Assembly (NCBI GenBank): GCA_016213645.1
Contig: JACQZY010000010.1
Location: forward strand, 42,874 to 106,873
Reading direction: 5' to 3'
DNA length: 64,000 nucleotides
Source: Actinomycetota bacterium
GTDB lineage: Bacteria > Actinomycetota > Thermoleophilia > Solirubrobacterales > JACPNS01
The notes under the pieces were generated by a model that ran no database searches, had not been told where the DNA came from, and saw only the letters and a program-made list of their open reading frames with translations. The position numbers were made by a program, and so were the translations under genes. Position 1 is the stretch's first letter. Each line of letters begins with the position of its first letter. Below are positions 52,496 to 63,900 of the stretch, piece after piece.

Positions 52496-53188
52496 ATGCC
52501 AGCCGAACTCAACTTAGTTTTCGTCGGACCGCCGGGCGCCGGCAAAGGTACGCAGGCCGCGCGCCTGGTCGATGATTTCGGCCTGGCGTTCATTGCGACC
52601 GGGGACATTCTTCGCGCGAACGTCGCCGAAGGCACGGAACTCGGCGTCAAGGCCAAGGAGTACATGGATCGCGGCGATCTGTTGCCCGACGATCTCGTGG
52701 TGGAGTTGATCATGGTCCGGCTCCGGCAACCGGACTGCGCGGACGGTTTCATCCTCGACGGGTTTCCCCGAACGGTCCCGCAGGCCGAGGCGCTCGACAT
52801 AGCGATGGAAGCGGCCGGGCGCAGGCTGACCGCCGTGATTCTGGTCGAGGTACCCGACGAAGAGCTGATTGAGCGGCTCTCCGGGCGTCGCGTCTGCAGC
52901 AAGAGCGGCCACACCTTTCACATCAAGTATGACCCGCCAAAGCACGAGGGCGTGTGCGACGTCGACGGATCAAAGTTGATCCAGCGCGACGACGACAAGC
53001 CCGAGACGATCGCCAACCGCCTACGCGTGTACCACGACCAGACGTCTCCGGTTGTCGGTTTCTACGACAGCGACGAAGGACCGAGCGGTGCGATTCTGCG
53101 CCGCGTCGACGGCAGCCGCGATCCGGACGAGGTATATCGCCACATTCGCGCGTTGATCGCGACAGTGCGCATGGAAGACACCCTCTGA
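52496..53188 (+). CDS. adk: Adenylate kinase
   Basis: 230 residues, long type. P-loop GPPGAGKGTQ, DGFPRTVPQAE and the LID domain (long form) are present. The four LID positions that bind zinc in many long adenylate kinases read Cys, Ser, Cys, Asp (VCSKSGHTF and GVCDVDGSKL), so the classical Cys4 site is lost and a non-metal or altered LID is likely. Converts ATP + AMP to 2 ADP. Confidence 0.96.
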   Translation: MPAELNLVFVGPPGAGKGTQAARLVDDFGLAFIATGDILRANVAEGTELGVKAKEYMDRGDLLPDDLVVELIMVRLRQPDCADGFILDGFPRTVPQAEALDIAMEAAGRRLTAVILVEVPDEELIERLSGRRVCSKSGHTFHIKYDPPKHEGVCDVDGSKLIQRDDDKPETIANRLRVYHDQTSPVVGFYDSDEGPSGAILRRVDGSRDPDEVYRHIRALIATVRMEDTL

Positions 53189-53214
53189 GGGCCGCCTAGG
53201 TCGCCCCGGCTTGG

Positions 53215-54015
53215 ATGCGGATGTACGGTCACGGCGTGATCAACCTCAAGACACCGGAAGAAATCGAGCAGATGGCGGCCTCCGGCCGCGTACAAGCACG
53301 CGCTCTGCAATTGGCGATTTCGAAGGCGCGTCCCGGCGTCACCACCGCCGAGATCGACGGCGCGGTCGAGAAATTCATTCGCTCGCAGGGGGGCGTACCT
53401 TCCTTCAAGGGGTACAAGGGCTTTCCGGCTTCGATCTGTGCCTCGGTCAACGACATGGTCGTTCACGGCATTCCCGGTCCGGCCAAGCTGCAAAAGGGCG
53501 ATCTGCTTTCCGTTGACATCGGCGTCACGCTGGATGGCTGGGTCAGCGACGCGGCGGTCACGATTCCGGTAGGTGGCGAGGCCGGTGCGGTTGCCCAAAG
53601 TCTGCTCGAAACCACGAAACAGTCGCTTTTCGACGGGGTCGAGCAATGCCGTCCCGGTAACCGCTTGGGCGATGTGTCCAGTGCCGTTCAGACGCGCGTA
53701 GAGGCGGCCGGATTCTCAGTTATTCGCGAGCTGATCGGTCACGGCGTCGGACGCGAGATGCACGAAGAGCCGCAGGTGCCCAATTACGGCGAACCCGGTA
53801 CCGGACCGGAGCTCAAGCCCGGCATGGTGATCGCGATCGAGCCGATGGTCAACGTCGGCCGTCCGGAAATAACGATGGGCGACGACGGCTGGGCGGTGTA
53901 TTCTTCAGATGGTTCGCTAACCGCGCACTTTGAGTTCACGGTTGCGATCACGCAGGACGGGCCGCGGATTCTTACGCCGTGGCACGAGGCGTCCGGCGCA
54001 AGCCAGGCTGCGTGA
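53215..54015 (+). CDS. map: Methionine aminopeptidase, type I
   Basis: Up to 266 residues. The canonical N-terminus INLKTPEEIEQM suggests that GTG at 53236 may be the true start (259 aa); ATG at 53215 is the longest choice. Metal ligands: D in SVDIGV, D in SDAAVTI, H in GHGVGREMHE, E in AIEPM and the late E in FEFTVAI. Removes initiator Met. Lies after adk, as usual, but infA does not follow. Confidence 0.95.
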   Translation: MRMYGHGVINLKTPEEIEQMAASGRVQARALQLAISKARPGVTTAEIDGAVEKFIRSQGGVPSFKGYKGFPASICASVNDMVVHGIPGPAKLQKGDLLSVDIGVTLDGWVSDAAVTIPVGGEAGAVAQSLLETTKQSLFDGVEQCRPGNRLGDVSSAVQTRVEAAGFSVIRELIGHGVGREMHEEPQVPNYGEPGTGPELKPGMVIAIEPMVNVGRPEITMGDDGWAVYSSDGSLTAHFEFTVAITQDGPRILTPWHEASGASQAA

Positions 54016-54035
54016 ACCCGGCGCTCTACACGCCG

Positions 54036-54044
54036 TGCTAGTAT
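54036..54044 (+). promoter_or_regulatory. Extended -10 promoter for rpmJ-rpsM-rpsK-rpsD-rpoA
   Basis: TGCTAGTAT (TGn + TAGTAT) in the 144-bp gap after map; -35 unclear. Same TGCTANNAT form as before rpsL and the fusA leader. Start would fall near 54051, leaving a ~110-nt leader. Confidence 0.5.
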
Positions 54045-54159
54045 CCTGCGTCGCGCATCACGGTCCGTATTCGGTGATCAGTTTCAGGTTCATTCTTGGG
54101 ATGTTCACGGGCCATGAAGCGAATTTTTGCTGTCAAACAGGCCACGTGAAAGCGGAACT

Positions 54160-54273
54160 GTGAAGGTACGAGCGTCAGTCAAACCGATGTGTGAGAAGTG
54201 CCGCGTCATTCGACGCCGGGGCACGGTGCTCGTTATCTGCCAGAACCGCCGCCACAAGCAGCGCCAGGGCTAG
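54160..54273 (+). CDS. rpmJ: Ribosomal protein L36
   Basis: 37 residues from a [17 protein letters not shown] start, with zinc ligands C11, C14, C27 and H32, is the classical C+ L36. Four-base gap to rpsM. It occupies the place after map where infA normally precedes it. Confidence 0.96.
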   Translation: MKVRASVKPMCEKCRVIRRRGTVLVICQNRRHKQRQG

Positions 54274-54276
54274 AAC

Positions 54277-54657
54277 ATGGCACGAATCGCCGGAGTCAAC
54301 ATTCCGCTGAACAAGCGGGTAGAGATCGGCCTGACCTATGTTTACGGGATCGGTCAGTCAACCTCGCAGAAGCTTCTCGACGAGGCCGGTGTCGGCCGAG
54401 ACACCTACGTCAAGGACCTCACCGAAGACGAGGTGATCAAGCTCCGTGACATGATCGACCAGGAGCTCACGGTGGAGGGCGACCTGCGCCGCGAACGCTC
54501 CCAGGACATGAAGCGCCTGATGGAAATCGGCGCTTACCGTGGTCTACGTCACCGTCGTGGCTTGCCGGTGCGCGGTCAGCGCACCAAGACAAACGCCCGA
54601 ACGCGCAAAGGTCCGCGCCGCGCGCAGATCGCCAACAAGAAGAAGGTTTCGAAGTAA
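54277..54657 (+). CDS. rpsM: Ribosomal protein S13
   Basis: 126 residues. [40 protein letters not shown] and a basic C-terminal tail ending NKKKVSK. Contacts tRNA and L5 across the subunit interface. Confidence 0.97.
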   Translation: MARIAGVNIPLNKRVEIGLTYVYGIGQSTSQKLLDEAGVGRDTYVKDLTEDEVIKLRDMIDQELTVEGDLRRERSQDMKRLMEIGAYRGLRHRRGLPVRGQRTKTNARTRKGPRRAQIANKKKVSK

Positions 54658-54660
54658 TAC

Positions 54661-55059
54661 ATGGCTGAAGCCAAGTCCAAAGGCCGTAGCGGCCGCCGCA
54701 AGGTAAAGAAAAACGTCCCCTTCGGGCAGGCGCACATCAAATCGACGTTCAACAACACGATCGTCACGATCACCGACCGCTCAGGAAACGTGATCGCTTG
54801 GGAGTCCGCCGGTACGGTCGGCTTCAAAGGTTCGCGTAAGTCCACTCCGTTCGCGGCGCAGGTCACCGCCGAGAGCGCCGCGCGCAAGGGCATGGAGCAC
54901 GGGCTTGCCAAGGTTGAAGTTTTCGTCAAGGGTCCCGGCTCCGGCCGCGAGACCGCGATTCGCTCGCTGCAGGCCACAGGTCTTGAGGTCGTGGGCGTTC
55001 GCGATGTCACGCCGCAGGCGCACAACGGCTGCCGCCCGCGCAAGCGCAGGAGGCTCTAA
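54661..55059 (+). CDS. rpsK: Ribosomal protein S11
   Basis: 132 residues. [34 protein letters not shown] and the C-terminal [18 protein letters not shown] are standard. Confidence 0.97.
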   Translation: MAEAKSKGRSGRRKVKKNVPFGQAHIKSTFNNTIVTITDRSGNVIAWESAGTVGFKGSRKSTPFAAQVTAESAARKGMEHGLAKVEVFVKGPGSGRETAIRSLQATGLEVVGVRDVTPQAHNGCRPRKRRRL

Positions 55060-55062
55060 GCA

Positions 55063-55683
55063 ATGGCCCGCGACACTGGAGCACAGTGCAAGCTTTGCCG
55101 CCGCGAGGGCGACAAGCTTTACTTGAAGGGTTCACGCTGTTTCACCGACAAGTGCGGCGTCGACCGTCGCAGCTACCCGCCGGGACAGCACGGCCTCACC
55201 CGCCAGAAGCAGTCGGAGTACCGCCTGCAGTTGCGCGAGAAGCAGAAGGCACGCCGTTTTTACCAGATTCTCGAAAAGCAGTTCCGCACGTACTACGACA
55301 AGGCCAGCCGCCAGCAGGGTGTCACCGGTGACAACCTGCTGCGATTGCTCGAGCGCCGTTTCGACAACGTGCTCGTGCGCCTTGGCTTTGCCGCTTCGCG
55401 GCGCCAGTCGCGCCAGTTGATCCGCCACGGACACTGGACGATCAACGGCCGCCGTGTAGACATTCCAAGTTTCCAGGTCCGTGAGGGCGACGTGATTGCC
55501 GTCTCGGACAAGTCGAGCGCGAAGGAGGTCATCCAGGAAGCAACCGCGATGACCGCTGCCGTGCCCGCATGGCTCCAGGCCGATCACGATGCGCTGACGG
55601 CCAAGATCCTGCGACTGCCGGAGCGTGGTGAGATCGCCACGCCGGTGCAGGAGCAGCTGATCGTCGAGCTTTACTCGAAGTAA
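55063..55683 (+). CDS. rpsD: Ribosomal protein S4, zinc-binding type
   Basis: 206 residues. N-terminal zinc site C9, C12, C26 and C31; S4 RNA-binding domain [14 protein letters not shown] region ([20 protein letters not shown]) and [13 protein letters not shown]. An assembly initiator of the small subunit. Confidence 0.97.
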   Translation: MARDTGAQCKLCRREGDKLYLKGSRCFTDKCGVDRRSYPPGQHGLTRQKQSEYRLQLREKQKARRFYQILEKQFRTYYDKASRQQGVTGDNLLRLLERRFDNVLVRLGFAASRRQSRQLIRHGHWTINGRRVDIPSFQVREGDVIAVSDKSSAKEVIQEATAMTAAVPAWLQADHDALTAKILRLPERGEIATPVQEQLIVELYSK

Positions 55684-55708
55684 CAATCCCCCGGGCGCCG
55701 CCCTTCGC

Positions 55709-55722
55709 GATCGGCGCCGATC
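55709..55722. promoter_or_regulatory. Palindrome in the rpsD-rpoA gap
   Basis: GATCGGCGCCGATC is a perfect 14-bp dyad in the 61-bp gap before rpoA. It is loopless and lacks a U-tract, so termination is doubtful; it may tune the relative output of rpoA. The rpoA site AAGGG follows at 55735. Confidence 0.3.
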
Positions 55723-55744
55723 AAGTTCAAAACAAAGGGTCCTA

Positions 55745-56698
55745 ATGCTTGAATTCCAGACTCCTCGCATTTCCGCCCAGCAGATCGAAGGCAACCGCGG
55801 TGTCTTTTCGATCGAACCGCTGGACCGTGGCTTCGGCTACACATTCGGCAGCGCGCTGCGGCGGGTGATGCTGTCTTCGCTCGCCGGCGCGGCCGTGACC
55901 AGTGTTCGCATCGAGGGAGTCGCCCACGAGTTCTCGACGATCCAAGGCGTTAAGGAAGATGTCACCGACATCGTGCTGAACCTCAAGGCGCTGACGTGCA
56001 AAGTGCACTCCGACGCCAGCGAGGTCGAGGCCCCGCTGGTCTTCAACGGTCCCGGCGAGGTCAAGGCCAAGGACATCGACCTGCCGGCCGGCGTGGAAGT
56101 GCTCAACCCCAACGCCCACGTCGCGACGCTTGAAAAGAAGACCAAGCTCGAGATGTACATGACGATCGGCCGTGGCCGCGGCTACTCGCCGGCCGAGGAG
56201 AACAAGACCTCCGACCAGCCGATCGGCGTGATTCCGATCGACTCGATCTTTTCGCCGGTCAAGCGCGTCAGCTACTCCGTCGAGGGTGCCCGCGTGGGCC
56301 AGCGCACGGACTACGACAAGCTCACGATCGAGCTTGAGACCGATGGTTCCGTGGAGCCGGACGCCGCATTGCGCGAGGCCTCCGAGATCCTGATCAAGAC
56401 GCTTGCCATCTTCACCGACGAGATGACCGTCGCGGCGCTTCGCGGCGAGCTTGACGAGGCCGAGGAGATCACCGGCGGACTGCCCGAGGCCGGTGGCCCC
56501 GACGACATCCTGATCGAAGAGCTGGACCTGGGCGTGCGCTCGTACAACTGCCTCAAGCGTGGCGGCATTCAGACCGTCGGCCAGTTGCTTGAGCGCAGCG
56601 AGGCCGAGCTTGCCGCGATTCCGAACTTCGGACGCAAGAGCATCCAGGAGGTCATCGACGTACTCAACGATCGCGGCCTCGCTCTGAAGATGAGCTAA
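55745..56698 (+). CDS. rpoA: RNA polymerase alpha subunit
   Basis: 317 residues. N-terminal dimerisation domain ([21 protein letters not shown]) and alpha-CTD (~residues 250-317: [32 protein letters not shown]) joined by a linker that is Glu/Gly/Pro-rich. Assembles RNA polymerase and contacts UP elements and activators. Confidence 0.97.
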   Translation: MLEFQTPRISAQQIEGNRGVFSIEPLDRGFGYTFGSALRRVMLSSLAGAAVTSVRIEGVAHEFSTIQGVKEDVTDIVLNLKALTCKVHSDASEVEAPLVFNGPGEVKAKDIDLPAGVEVLNPNAHVATLEKKTKLEMYMTIGRGRGYSPAEENKTSDQPIGVIPIDSIFSPVKRVSYSVEGARVGQRTDYDKLTIELETDGSVEPDAALREASEILIKTLAIFTDEMTVAALRGELDEAEEITGGLPEAGGPDDILIEELDLGVRSYNCLKRGGIQTVGQLLERSEAELAAIPNFGRKSIQEVIDVLNDRGLALKMS

Positions 56699-56723
56699 CC
56701 GACCGCCTACTCTTTACCCGATC

Positions 56724-57077
56724 ATGCGCCACAACAAGAAACGCAACAAGCTCTCGCGCGACAGCGCGCACCGCAAGGCGTTGTTCGCCAACCTCTGCAA
56801 GGAGGCGATTGACCACGAGCGGATCAAGACCACCGAGGCCAAGGCCAAGGCCGTCAAGCCGGAGCTTGAGAAGCTGATCACGCTGGCCAAGCGCGGCGAC
56901 CTGCACGCCCGGCGCCAGGCTTTGGCGACGCTGAACAACGACAAGTTCACCGTGCACAAACTCTTCGAGGAGATCGCGCCACGTTACGTGGAGCGTCCCG
57001 GCGGTTACACGCGGATCCTGAAGCTGGGACCGCGGCGTTCGGACTCCACGGAGATGGTTTACCTCGAGCTGGTCTAG
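56724..57077 (+). CDS. rplQ: Ribosomal protein L17
   Basis: 117 residues. [20 protein letters not shown] and [20 protein letters not shown]; standard length. 12-bp gap to truA. Confidence 0.97.
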   Translation: MRHNKKRNKLSRDSAHRKALFANLCKEAIDHERIKTTEAKAKAVKPELEKLITLAKRGDLHARRQALATLNNDKFTVHKLFEEIAPRYVERPGGYTRILKLGPRRSDSTEMVYLELV

Positions 57078-57089
57078 GTTGGCCCGCCG

Positions 57090-57809
57090 GTGACGGCGAA
57101 GCTGACGATCGAGTACGACGGCACCGCCTTCAAAGGCTGGGCCACGCAGCCCGGACGGCGGACCGTACAGGAGGAGCTGGAGAAGGCGCTGGCGGTTGTG
57201 CGCCGCGAACCGACGCGGCTGACTGTGGCGGGCCGTACGGACGCCGGGGTTCACGCGCTGGGTCAGGTGGCGTCGCACGCCGGTGCGGCTGTGCCGGCTC
57301 GCTCGATCAACGCGCTGCTGCCGGCCGACGTTTCGGTGCTGGCCAGCGAAGACGCGGCCGATGATTTTGACGCGCGGCGTGACGCCCGCGCGCGCACCTA
57401 CGTGTATCGCGTCTGGACGCGGCGGTCGCGTCCGGCGCTGTTGCGCGACCGCGTTCTGTGGTGGGGCTTCCGACACGACCCGGACCTGCTGGACCGCTGC
57501 GCGGAGCTGCTTTTCGGCGAGCATGATTTTCGGGCTTTCACGCTCTCGGATGAGCCCTACAACAGCTATTACCGCACGATCGGAAGCGCCCGGTGGGTCC
57601 GGCGCGAAGACGAGCTGGAGTTCTGGATTTCGGCCGATTCGTTCACGCGGCGGATGGTGCGCTCGCTGGTGAGTTTTCAGCTGGACGTGGCGCAGGGCCG
57701 ACGAGAGATCGATCGTTTTGAAGCACTGCTGCGCGGTGCGCCGCGCGGCGAGGGCGGCGGGACTGCGGACGCGTGCGGTCTATACCTCGCATTGGTGAAA
57801 TATCAGTAG
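57090..57809 (+). CDS. truA: tRNA pseudouridine(38-40) synthase
   Basis: 239 residues from GTG. LTIEYDGTAFKGWATQPG, catalytic D51 in GRTDAGVHALGQ, and RTYVYRVWTRRSRPALL mark TruA. Slightly short compared with E. coli TruA. Downstream neighbours rplM-rpsI, common in other actinobacteria, are not seen. Confidence 0.95.
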   Translation: MTAKLTIEYDGTAFKGWATQPGRRTVQEELEKALAVVRREPTRLTVAGRTDAGVHALGQVASHAGAAVPARSINALLPADVSVLASEDAADDFDARRDARARTYVYRVWTRRSRPALLRDRVLWWGFRHDPDLLDRCAELLFGEHDFRAFTLSDEPYNSYYRTIGSARWVRREDELEFWISADSFTRRMVRSLVSFQLDVAQGRREIDRFEALLRGAPRGEGGGTADACGLYLALVKYQ

Positions 57810-57821
57810 TGCAATATCTCG

Positions 57822-57874
57822 TTTTCGGTCCTACGCTGATTGTGCTGGACCGGATGTCCAGCAAGTACCGAAAA
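57822..57874 (+). terminator. Composite hairpin after truA
   Basis: Inner perfect stem TGCTGGAC/GTCCAGCA (57843-57863) nested in outer arms TTTTCGGT/ACCGAAAA. Read on the plus strand it is not followed by a U-run, but it lies just after the truA stop in a gap with no other features. Likely a transcript end. Confidence 0.45.
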
Positions 57875-57956
57875 GTCCGTTAATCAGCGGGCTTCGGGCT
57901 GCCGATTCAAGTTTCTGACGCGGTTTCTTGTGATCGCGTGCGCAGACCGGTTTTCC

Positions 57957-60900
57957 ATGGAGGGAAATCCAATTTCGTTTGAGGACAAATCAAGCGGCGA
58001 CGCGTTTCGCCGTCGCGTTCGTTCAGTCGTTTTGACGGCGCTTTCAGCGTGCGCGTTCGCGGCCATGTTTGGCGTGGGGCAGGCGTCCGCGGTAACGGTG
58101 GTCGCAGGGGATACGCACACCTGCGCGACGGCGCGAAGCGGCGACGTCTTTTGCTGGGGTTCGAACGCGAACGGACAGCTCGGTGACGGCACCACGACGA
58201 CCCGAAACGGACCGGTCAAGCTCGCCGCTCCGGCCGACGTTACGGCGCTGGCGGTCGGCGGTTCGCACACGTGCGCGCTGGTCGTTGACGGTTCCGTCTA
58301 CTGCTGGGGAGCGAACGCCGGCGGGCAACTCGGCGACGGCACGACGACGCAGAGTCTTTCGCCGGTGGCCGTGAGCGGTCTGAGCAACGTTGGGCAGATC
58401 GCCGCCGGTACCTCGCATACCTGTGCGCTTGTGGCCGGAGGTTCCGTATATTGCTGGGGCGACAACACCAACGGCAGGCTGGGAGATGGCACGACGACGC
58501 AGCGCAGCCTGCCCGTAGCTGTTTCCGGTATCGCCGCCGCGACATCGTTGTCCGTGGGCGACGCTCACGCGTGTGTTGTTGAAGGCGGTGCTGTGAAGTG
58601 CTGGGGTCTTGGCACCAGTGGTCAGCTCGGCAACGGGATCGCGAGTTCGAGCAGCACTCCGGTGTCCGTCAGTGGTGTTAGCGGTGCGCAGCAGGTGACG
58701 GCGGGCGGCTCGCACAGTTGCGCGCGGGTTTCCGGGGCGGTTAAGTGCTGGGGTCTGAACACCAACGGACAGCTTGGCGACGGCACCACGACCTCGCCGC
58801 GGCCGACCGCGGTTACCGCCGGTTCGCTGAGCGGGGTTACGCAACTGGCCGCCGGTGGCAATCACACATGCGCGGCAGATTCCACGCCGCAGGTGACCTG
58901 CTGGGGCGTCAACACCAACGGGCAACTTGGCGATAACTCCACGACCCAGCGCTCCACCCCGACCGCCGTAAGCGGCCTGACCAGTTTGATCGCATTGAGC
59001 GCTGGTAGCGCGTACACGTGCGCGGTTGCATACGTGGGCCTGGTGCAATGCTGGGGTGCGGGAGCGGGAGGGCAGATCGGCGACGACGGCGCGGTTCAGC
59101 GGCTGGTGCCGGCCACGGTGCCACGGCTTGCCGGCGGCCGCGGTTTCGCCACTGGACAGGCTCACACGTGTACGTCTCTGAGCTCCGGGAACTTTTGGTG
59201 CTGGGGCACCAACGGAGCGGGCCAGCTGGGCGACGGTACCTCGTCGCTGCGGCCATTGCCGGTACGTAACTACTTCGCGAACGACGCGTTCGCCGTGACT
59301 GGCGGCCAAACGCACACCTGCGCGGCGCTCGCGGGTGGCCAGGCGAAATGCTGGGGTTCAGACGGCAACGGCCAGCTCGGCGACGACGCCGCGCTCGTCA
59401 GTAAAAACCTGCCGGTAAACGTATCCGGTTTGAGTACGGCCATTCGCATCGCGGCCGGCAACACCCACACCTGTGCGATCGTCAGCGGAGGCCAGGCCAA
59501 ATGCTGGGGTTCGGACGGCAACCTGCAACTTGGAGACGACGCGGTACCCAGCGCCCAGCCGACGCCGGTCAACGTCGCCGGTCTCACCAACGCCACCGAA
59601 ATCTCCGCCGGAGGCACAACGTCTTGCGCGATCGTCAGCGGCGGCCAGGCCAAGTGCTGGGGCAACAACACCTCCGGCCAGATCGGCAATGGCAACAACA
59701 CGAATCAGTCTTCGCCCGCAAACGTCAGCGGCGTCACCAATGCCGTAGTGATCGCCAACGGCCTCAGCCACGCGTGCGCGATCATCAGCGGCGGCACGGT
59801 CAAGTGTTGGGGCTCAAATACCAACGGGCAGCTCGGTAACAACTCAACCACCGATAGCAATGTTCCGGTGACGGTGACCGGCGTGAGCGGCGCCACTGCG
59901 ATCGATGCCGGCGACTACCACACATGCGCGGTTGTGACACTCGGTGCGGTCAAGTGCTGGGGTGCCGGAACCTTCGGCCAGCTCGGCGACGGACTGAGCA
60001 CGCAGAGCCTTGTCGCGGTGAACGTGTCGGGATTGCTTGGCGTGACGACGGTGGCGACGGGTCAGAACCACGCCTGCGCGATCGAGGCGTCGGGCCGCGA
60101 GACCTGCTGGGGGTACGCGGCCGGTCACCAACTTGGCAACGGCAGCACGTCCAACCGCAGCACCCCCTTCGAGATTGAGTCGATGCTTGAAGGCATCGTG
60201 CGGTTCGATTCCATCACGGAAGGCGAATTCATCCAGAACGCCCAGCCGACGATCAGCTTCAGCACGGCAGATGTGATCAGTCCGCTGAAGGAGTGCAATC
60301 TCGACGGCGGCGGCTGGAACAACTGTTTCTCTTCTTACACGCCGGCGGCGCCGCTGGCGCTGGGGCACCACACTTTGCAGGTTCGGGCCAGCGGTTCGGA
60401 CTTCATCGACGGGCCTATTTCCGTCAGTTCGCTGAGCTTCAGCGTGGCGGTTCAGATGCCGACGATGACGATCAACTCGCCGTCGAGCGGGGCCTATGTG
60501 AACTCCGGGACGCCGGTGATCGCGTTCTCCGCGACGGGCCAGGGCGGGCTGACGACGACCTGCCAGATCGATTCCGGCACGTTTAACGCATGCGCATCGC
60601 CGTACACCGCCCCCTCGATGGGAGATGGCGCGCATACGGTCACGGTCAAAGTCGTGGACGGCAACGCGAACGTCGCCACGGCTGCGGTGAGCCTGACGGT
60701 CGACACGGTGGCGCCGAACACATCGATAACCGCGAACCCTCCGGCGTTGAGCAACTCCGCGGCCGCGAGTTTCAGTTTCAGCGCCGGTGAAACCGCGACC
60801 TTTGAGTGCAACCTTGACGGCGGCGGTTGGTCTTCGTGTTCGAGTCCGAAGGCATACGGTTCGTTGTCCGACGGTGTGCGTGGCTTTCAGGTGCGTGCGA

Positions 60901-63900
60901 TCGATACGGCGGGCAACGTGGACTCGACGCCGGCGAACTACGGCTGGACGGTGGACACGACACCGCCGAACACCTCGATCACGGCGAACCCGCCCGCGGC
61001 GACCAACGCCACGAGCGCAAGCTTTTCGTTCAGCGCCACGGAAACCGCCACCTTCGAGTGCAATCTCGACGGCGGCGGCTGGTCGTCGTGTTCGAGTCCC
61101 AAGGCATACGCATCGCTCTCGGCGGCCGCTCACACCTTCCAGGTGCGCGCCACCGACACCGCCGGAAACGTCGACGCCACGCCCGCGAGCTACGGCTGGA
61201 CGATCGACACGACGCCGCCGAACACCTCAATCACGGCGAACCCGGCGGCGCTGAGTAACAGCGCAAGCGCAAGCTTCAGCTTCAGTGCCACCGAGACGGC
61301 CACCTTCGAGTGCAATCTCGACGGCGGCGGCTGGTCGTCGTGTTCGAGTCCCAAGACATACGCGTCGCTCTCGGCTGCGGCTCACAGCTTCCAGGTGCGC
61401 GCCACCGACACCGCCGGAAACGTCGACGCCACGCCCGCGAGTTACGGCTGGACGATCGACCTCACACCGCCGGATACTTCGATCAGCGCGAACCCGGCCG
61501 CACTCTCTAACAGCTCTAGCGCGAATTTCAGCTTCAGCGCAACGGAAACCGCCACGTTCGAGTGCAACCTCGACGGTGGCGGCTGGTTGTCGTGTTCGAG
61601 TCCCAAGGCATACGTATCGCTCTCGGCGGCCGCCCACACCTTCCAGGTGCGCGCCACCGACACCGCCGGAAACGCCGACGCCACGCCCGCGACTTACGGC
61701 TGGACGATCGACCTCACGCCGCCGGATACTTCGATCACCGCGAACCCGGCCGCACTTTCGAACAGCGCCAACGCAAGCTTCTCGTTCAGCGCGACCGAGA
61801 GCGCCACGTTCGAATGTCGGCTCGACGCGGGAGGCTGGTCCTCGTGTTCGAGTCCAAAGCCGTATACGGCGCTGGCCGACGCCACACACACCTTCTACGT
61901 GCGCGCCACCGATACCGCCGGAAACGTTGACGCCTCGCCCGCAAGCTATGTCTGGGCGATCGATACCGCGTCGCCCGACACATCGATCACGGCGAATCCC
62001 GCGGCACTCACAAACAGCGCCGGCGCAAATTTCAGCTTCAGCGCAACGGAGACGTCAACGTTTGAGTGCAATCTCGACGGCGGCGGATGGTCTTCTTGCG
62101 CGAGCCCCAAGTCCTACGCGTCGCTTTCGGCGGCGGCCCACACCTTCCAGGTGCGTGCCACCGACACCGCCGGAAACACCGACGCCACGCCCGCAAGCTA
62201 CAGCTGGACGGTGGATACGACGCCGCCGAACACCTCAATCACGGCAAGCCCCGCGGTGCTGAGTAACAGCGCCGCCGCGAGTTTCAGCTTCAGCGCAACA
62301 GAGACATCCACATTCGAGTGCAATCTCGACGGCGGCGGTTGGTCGTCCTGCACAAGCCCGAAGGCATACGCGTCACTCTCGGCGGCGGCACACACCTTCC
62401 AGGTGCGCGCCACCGACACCGCCGGAAACGCCGACGCCACGCCCGCGACCTACGGCTGGACGATCGACACCGTGGCGCCGAACACGACGATCGACAGCAA
62501 TCCACCGGCCATGTATGGCAGCACCTCGGCGATCTTCAGCTTTAGCGCCGATGAGACGGCCACGTTCGAGTGCCGGATCGACGCCGGGGCGTGGGGCGGG
62601 TGTACGAGTTCGAAGTCATACACCTCGCTGACACAGACGTCGCACACCTTTGACGTGCGTGCCACCGACGGCGCGAGCAACGTGGACCCGACCCCCGCGA
62701 CATACTCGTGGACGGTCGACACGACGACGCCGGTCGTCGCGGTCACTTCGCCCGCCAACAACAGCTTCCTCACGGTCTCGCCGGCCGTGCAGTTCTCGGT
62801 CACCGAGGTGCATCTCGGCGCAACCACTTGCAGCGTGGACGGCGGCACGGCGTCATCATGCTCGTCGCCCTTTGCCACATCGCTGGCGCAGGGCGCGCAT
62901 AGTGTTGTTGTGCAGCACACCGACCAGGCCGGCAATCTCGGCAGCGCGACCGTCAATTTCACGCTCGACTGGACCGCGCCGAATACATCGTTCAGCGCGA
63001 CGCCGTCGAACCCGTCGGCCGTCGCAAATCCGTCGTTCAGTTTCAACTCCAGCGAAGGAACGTCCTCCTTCCAGTGCCGGATCGATGGCGGGGCGTGGGG
63101 GGCTTGCGTCAGCCCGAAGAATTACGCGGGACTCTCCGAGGGGTCGCACACGGTTCAGGTGTACGCCACCGACCAATCCGGAAACGCGGACGCCACACCG
63201 GCGTCCTACACGTGGACGGTCGACACGGTTGCGCCGGTCGTTGCGGTGAGCGCCCCGGTCAACGGATCGACCACCGGCGACAGCACTCCGACCGTGAGTT
63301 TCACGATCACCGACGCGGGCGCGACGGCGGTGCTGTGCCGGATCGACAGCGGCTCGTGGCAGTCTTGTGCTTCTCCGTTCACCACCACGACACTTCTCGA
63401 CGGAGCGCACAGCGTGTCTGTCAGCGCCACCGACGGAGCCGGAAACCCAGGTAGCGCCAGCGTCGGTTTCACTGTCGATTCGACTTACCCGACCATGGCG
63501 ATCAGCGCGCCGGCTTCCGGGTCGTTGACCGCCGACCCGACTCCCACGGTGACCTTTGGCGCCACCGGAAGCTCGATCACGACCGACTGCAAGGTTGACT
63601 CGGGCCTGTTTGCCGCGTGCGCGTCCGGAGGTTCGCTCGCGACGTTGGCCGACGGCCCGCACACGCTTATCGTGCGCGCCACGGATTCCCCGCTCGCCCG
63701 CGTGGCCATGGACTCGGTCAGTTTCACGGTGGACGCCACGGCGCCGGTGGTGTCGATCTCGTCGCCGTCGGTCGGCGCCACGCTGACGACACTCTCGCCA
63801 AGCATCGCCTTTTCGGTCGTCGACCTGTCGGCCGTCGTCGTCACTTGCGCGGTGGACGGCGGTGCCTACGCGTCATGCGCGTCCCCGCTGGCACTGACTT

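Noticed and set aside
59844..61133. 429-codon minus-strand frame opposite the RCC1/Ig gene
   Set aside because: Periodic Arg/Gly/Val sequence follows the repeats of the sense gene; not a separate protein.
60717..62730. CRISPR or non-coding satellite
   Set aside because: The 252-bp units are in one open frame and encode a conserved Ig-like pattern.
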